From NCBI GenBank assembly GCA_027031305.1, contig JALVRJ010000084.1:1-6371 (forward strand): DNA of 6,371 nt, in the 5' to 3' direction. The notes under the pieces are model-generated. The model was not told the origin of the DNA. It worked only from the letters and a program-made list of their open reading frames with translations, and did not search any database. This document shows positions 5,755-6,371 of this stretch, piece after piece (the stretch's first letter is position 1; each line of letters starts with the position of its first letter). The stretch comes from Hyphomicrobiales bacterium (lineage in GTDB: Bacteria; Pseudomonadota; Alphaproteobacteria; Rhizobiales; Aestuariivirgaceae). The position numbers and the translations under genes are program-made.

Positions 5755-6371
5755 ATGACCACGCCCTGTATGCCGCCACCTGATCCGGCCATTCTCGCCC
5801 GCCGTCGCGAGATCGCCGCCGATCTCGCCCGCCTCTGTCCGCGGGCGGAGGTCATCGTCGAGGAAGAAGCTCTGCGCCCTTACGAATCGGACGGGCTGAC
5901 GGCCTATGCCCAGCTGCCCCTGCTGGCCATTCTGCCCGAAACGACCGAGGAAGTGCGGCGCATCCTGCAATATTGCCACGAGCATGGCATCCGCGTGGTG
6001 CCGCGCGGGGCGGGCACTTCGCTTTCCGGCGGGTCGCTTCCGGCGGCTGACGCGGTGCTGCTGTCCATGGCGCGCTTCGACCGCGTGCTGAAGGTGGACG
6101 CGGAAAACCGCGCCGCGCTGGTGCAGCCCGGCGTGCCCAACCTGAAGATCACCGAGGCCGCCAAGCCCTTTGATCTGTATTACGCGCCCGACCCTTCCTC
6201 GCAGATCATCTGCTCCATCGGCGGCAACGTCTCGGAAAACGCCGGCGGCGTGCATTGCCTGAAATACGGCATGACCACCAACAACGTGCTGGGCCTCACC
6301 ATGGTGCTGATGAACGGCGAGATGGTGCGGCTGGGCAATATGCATGGCGAGGTGGCCGGCCACGCCAAGCA
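5755..6371 (+). CDS. glcD: GlcD-type FAD-linked 2-hydroxyacid oxidase (partial, runs off right edge)
   Basis: The first 205 residues of a flavoprotein of the GlcD/D-lactate dehydrogenase family are present; family members are about 480-500 residues. The PCMH-type FAD-binding domain is clear: PLLAILPETTEEV (55-67), the pyrophosphate-binding loop VVPRGAGTSLSGG (81-93), VQPGV (123-127), and the block APDPSSQ (144-150) followed by SIGGNVSENAGGVHCLKYG (154-172), nearly identical to E. coli GlcD. The family oxidises glycolate or D-lactate to the 2-oxo acid and feeds electrons to the respiratory chain, in GlcDEF through GlcE and GlcF. The ATG at 5755 gives the expected N-terminal length; GAGG is very close upstream, and an in-frame ATG at 5770 is an alternative. 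It is divergent from the cytochrome c and lut genes. The substrate cannot be settled from this part; glcE and glcF may follow outside the window. Confidence 0.95.
   Translation, partial: MTTPCMPPPDPAILARRREIAADLARLCPRAEVIVEEEALRPYESDGLTAYAQLPLLAILPETTEEVRRILQYCHEHGIRVVPRGAGTSLSGGSLPAADAVLLSMARFDRVLKVDAENRAALVQPGVPNLKITEAAKPFDLYYAPDPSSQIICSIGGNVSENAGGVHCLKYGMTTNNVLGLTMVLMNGEMVRLGNMHGEVAGHAK

Noticed and set aside
5629..6363. A 244-codon minus-strand open frame opposite glcD
   Set aside because: His/Gly/Arg-rich shadow of the clear GlcD reading frame.

Overview
The window is about 6.4 kb of GC-rich, strongly codon-biased DNA from what looks like an alphaproteobacterium. The cytochrome c resembles the c2 family, and the other proteins resemble alphaproteobacterial members of their families. 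This assignment rests on recognised protein families, not on a database search. Six protein genes are supported. Five read leftward: a cytochrome c, lutA, msrP, msrQ and a lutB-lutC fusion. One reads rightward at the right edge: a glcD-type FAD-linked oxidase.

From right to left, glcD starts at 5755 and runs off the window. A 320-bp divergent region separates it from a periplasmic class I cytochrome c (5434-5054). The cytochrome c unit is followed by an 80-bp inverted pair of REP-like palindromes and then a good intrinsic terminator (4894-4860). Next come lutA (4801-4031), the methionine sulfoxide reductase pair msrP (3909-2977) and msrQ (2785-2147), and a long open frame starting at 2107 that is still open at the left edge (702 residues visible). 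That frame joins a complete LutB-like iron-sulfur/LUD protein to a second, LutC-like LUD domain.

Functionally this is a 2-hydroxyacid (lactate or glycolate) oxidation locus: a GlcD/D-lactate-dehydrogenase-like flavoprotein plus Lut iron-sulfur proteins, with a cytochrome c as a plausible electron carrier. The msrPQ periplasmic methionine-repair system sits inside the lut cluster. MsrP carries a lipobox after its Tat signal, so it may be tethered to the membrane beside MsrQ.

The most notable non-coding signal is a mobile-looking repeat: three copies of a 79-80-bp element made of two inverted palindromes separated by a 34-base spacer of constant length but variable sequence. Two copies are intergenic. 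The third lies inside the lutBC fusion without breaking the frame and adds about 40 repeat-encoded residues to the LutC domain. A short 17-18-bp tandem array abuts the copy upstream of msrQ. I did not find evidence for a wholly new biological system. The unusual points are the gene fusion, the in-frame repeat insertion and the interleaved gene order.
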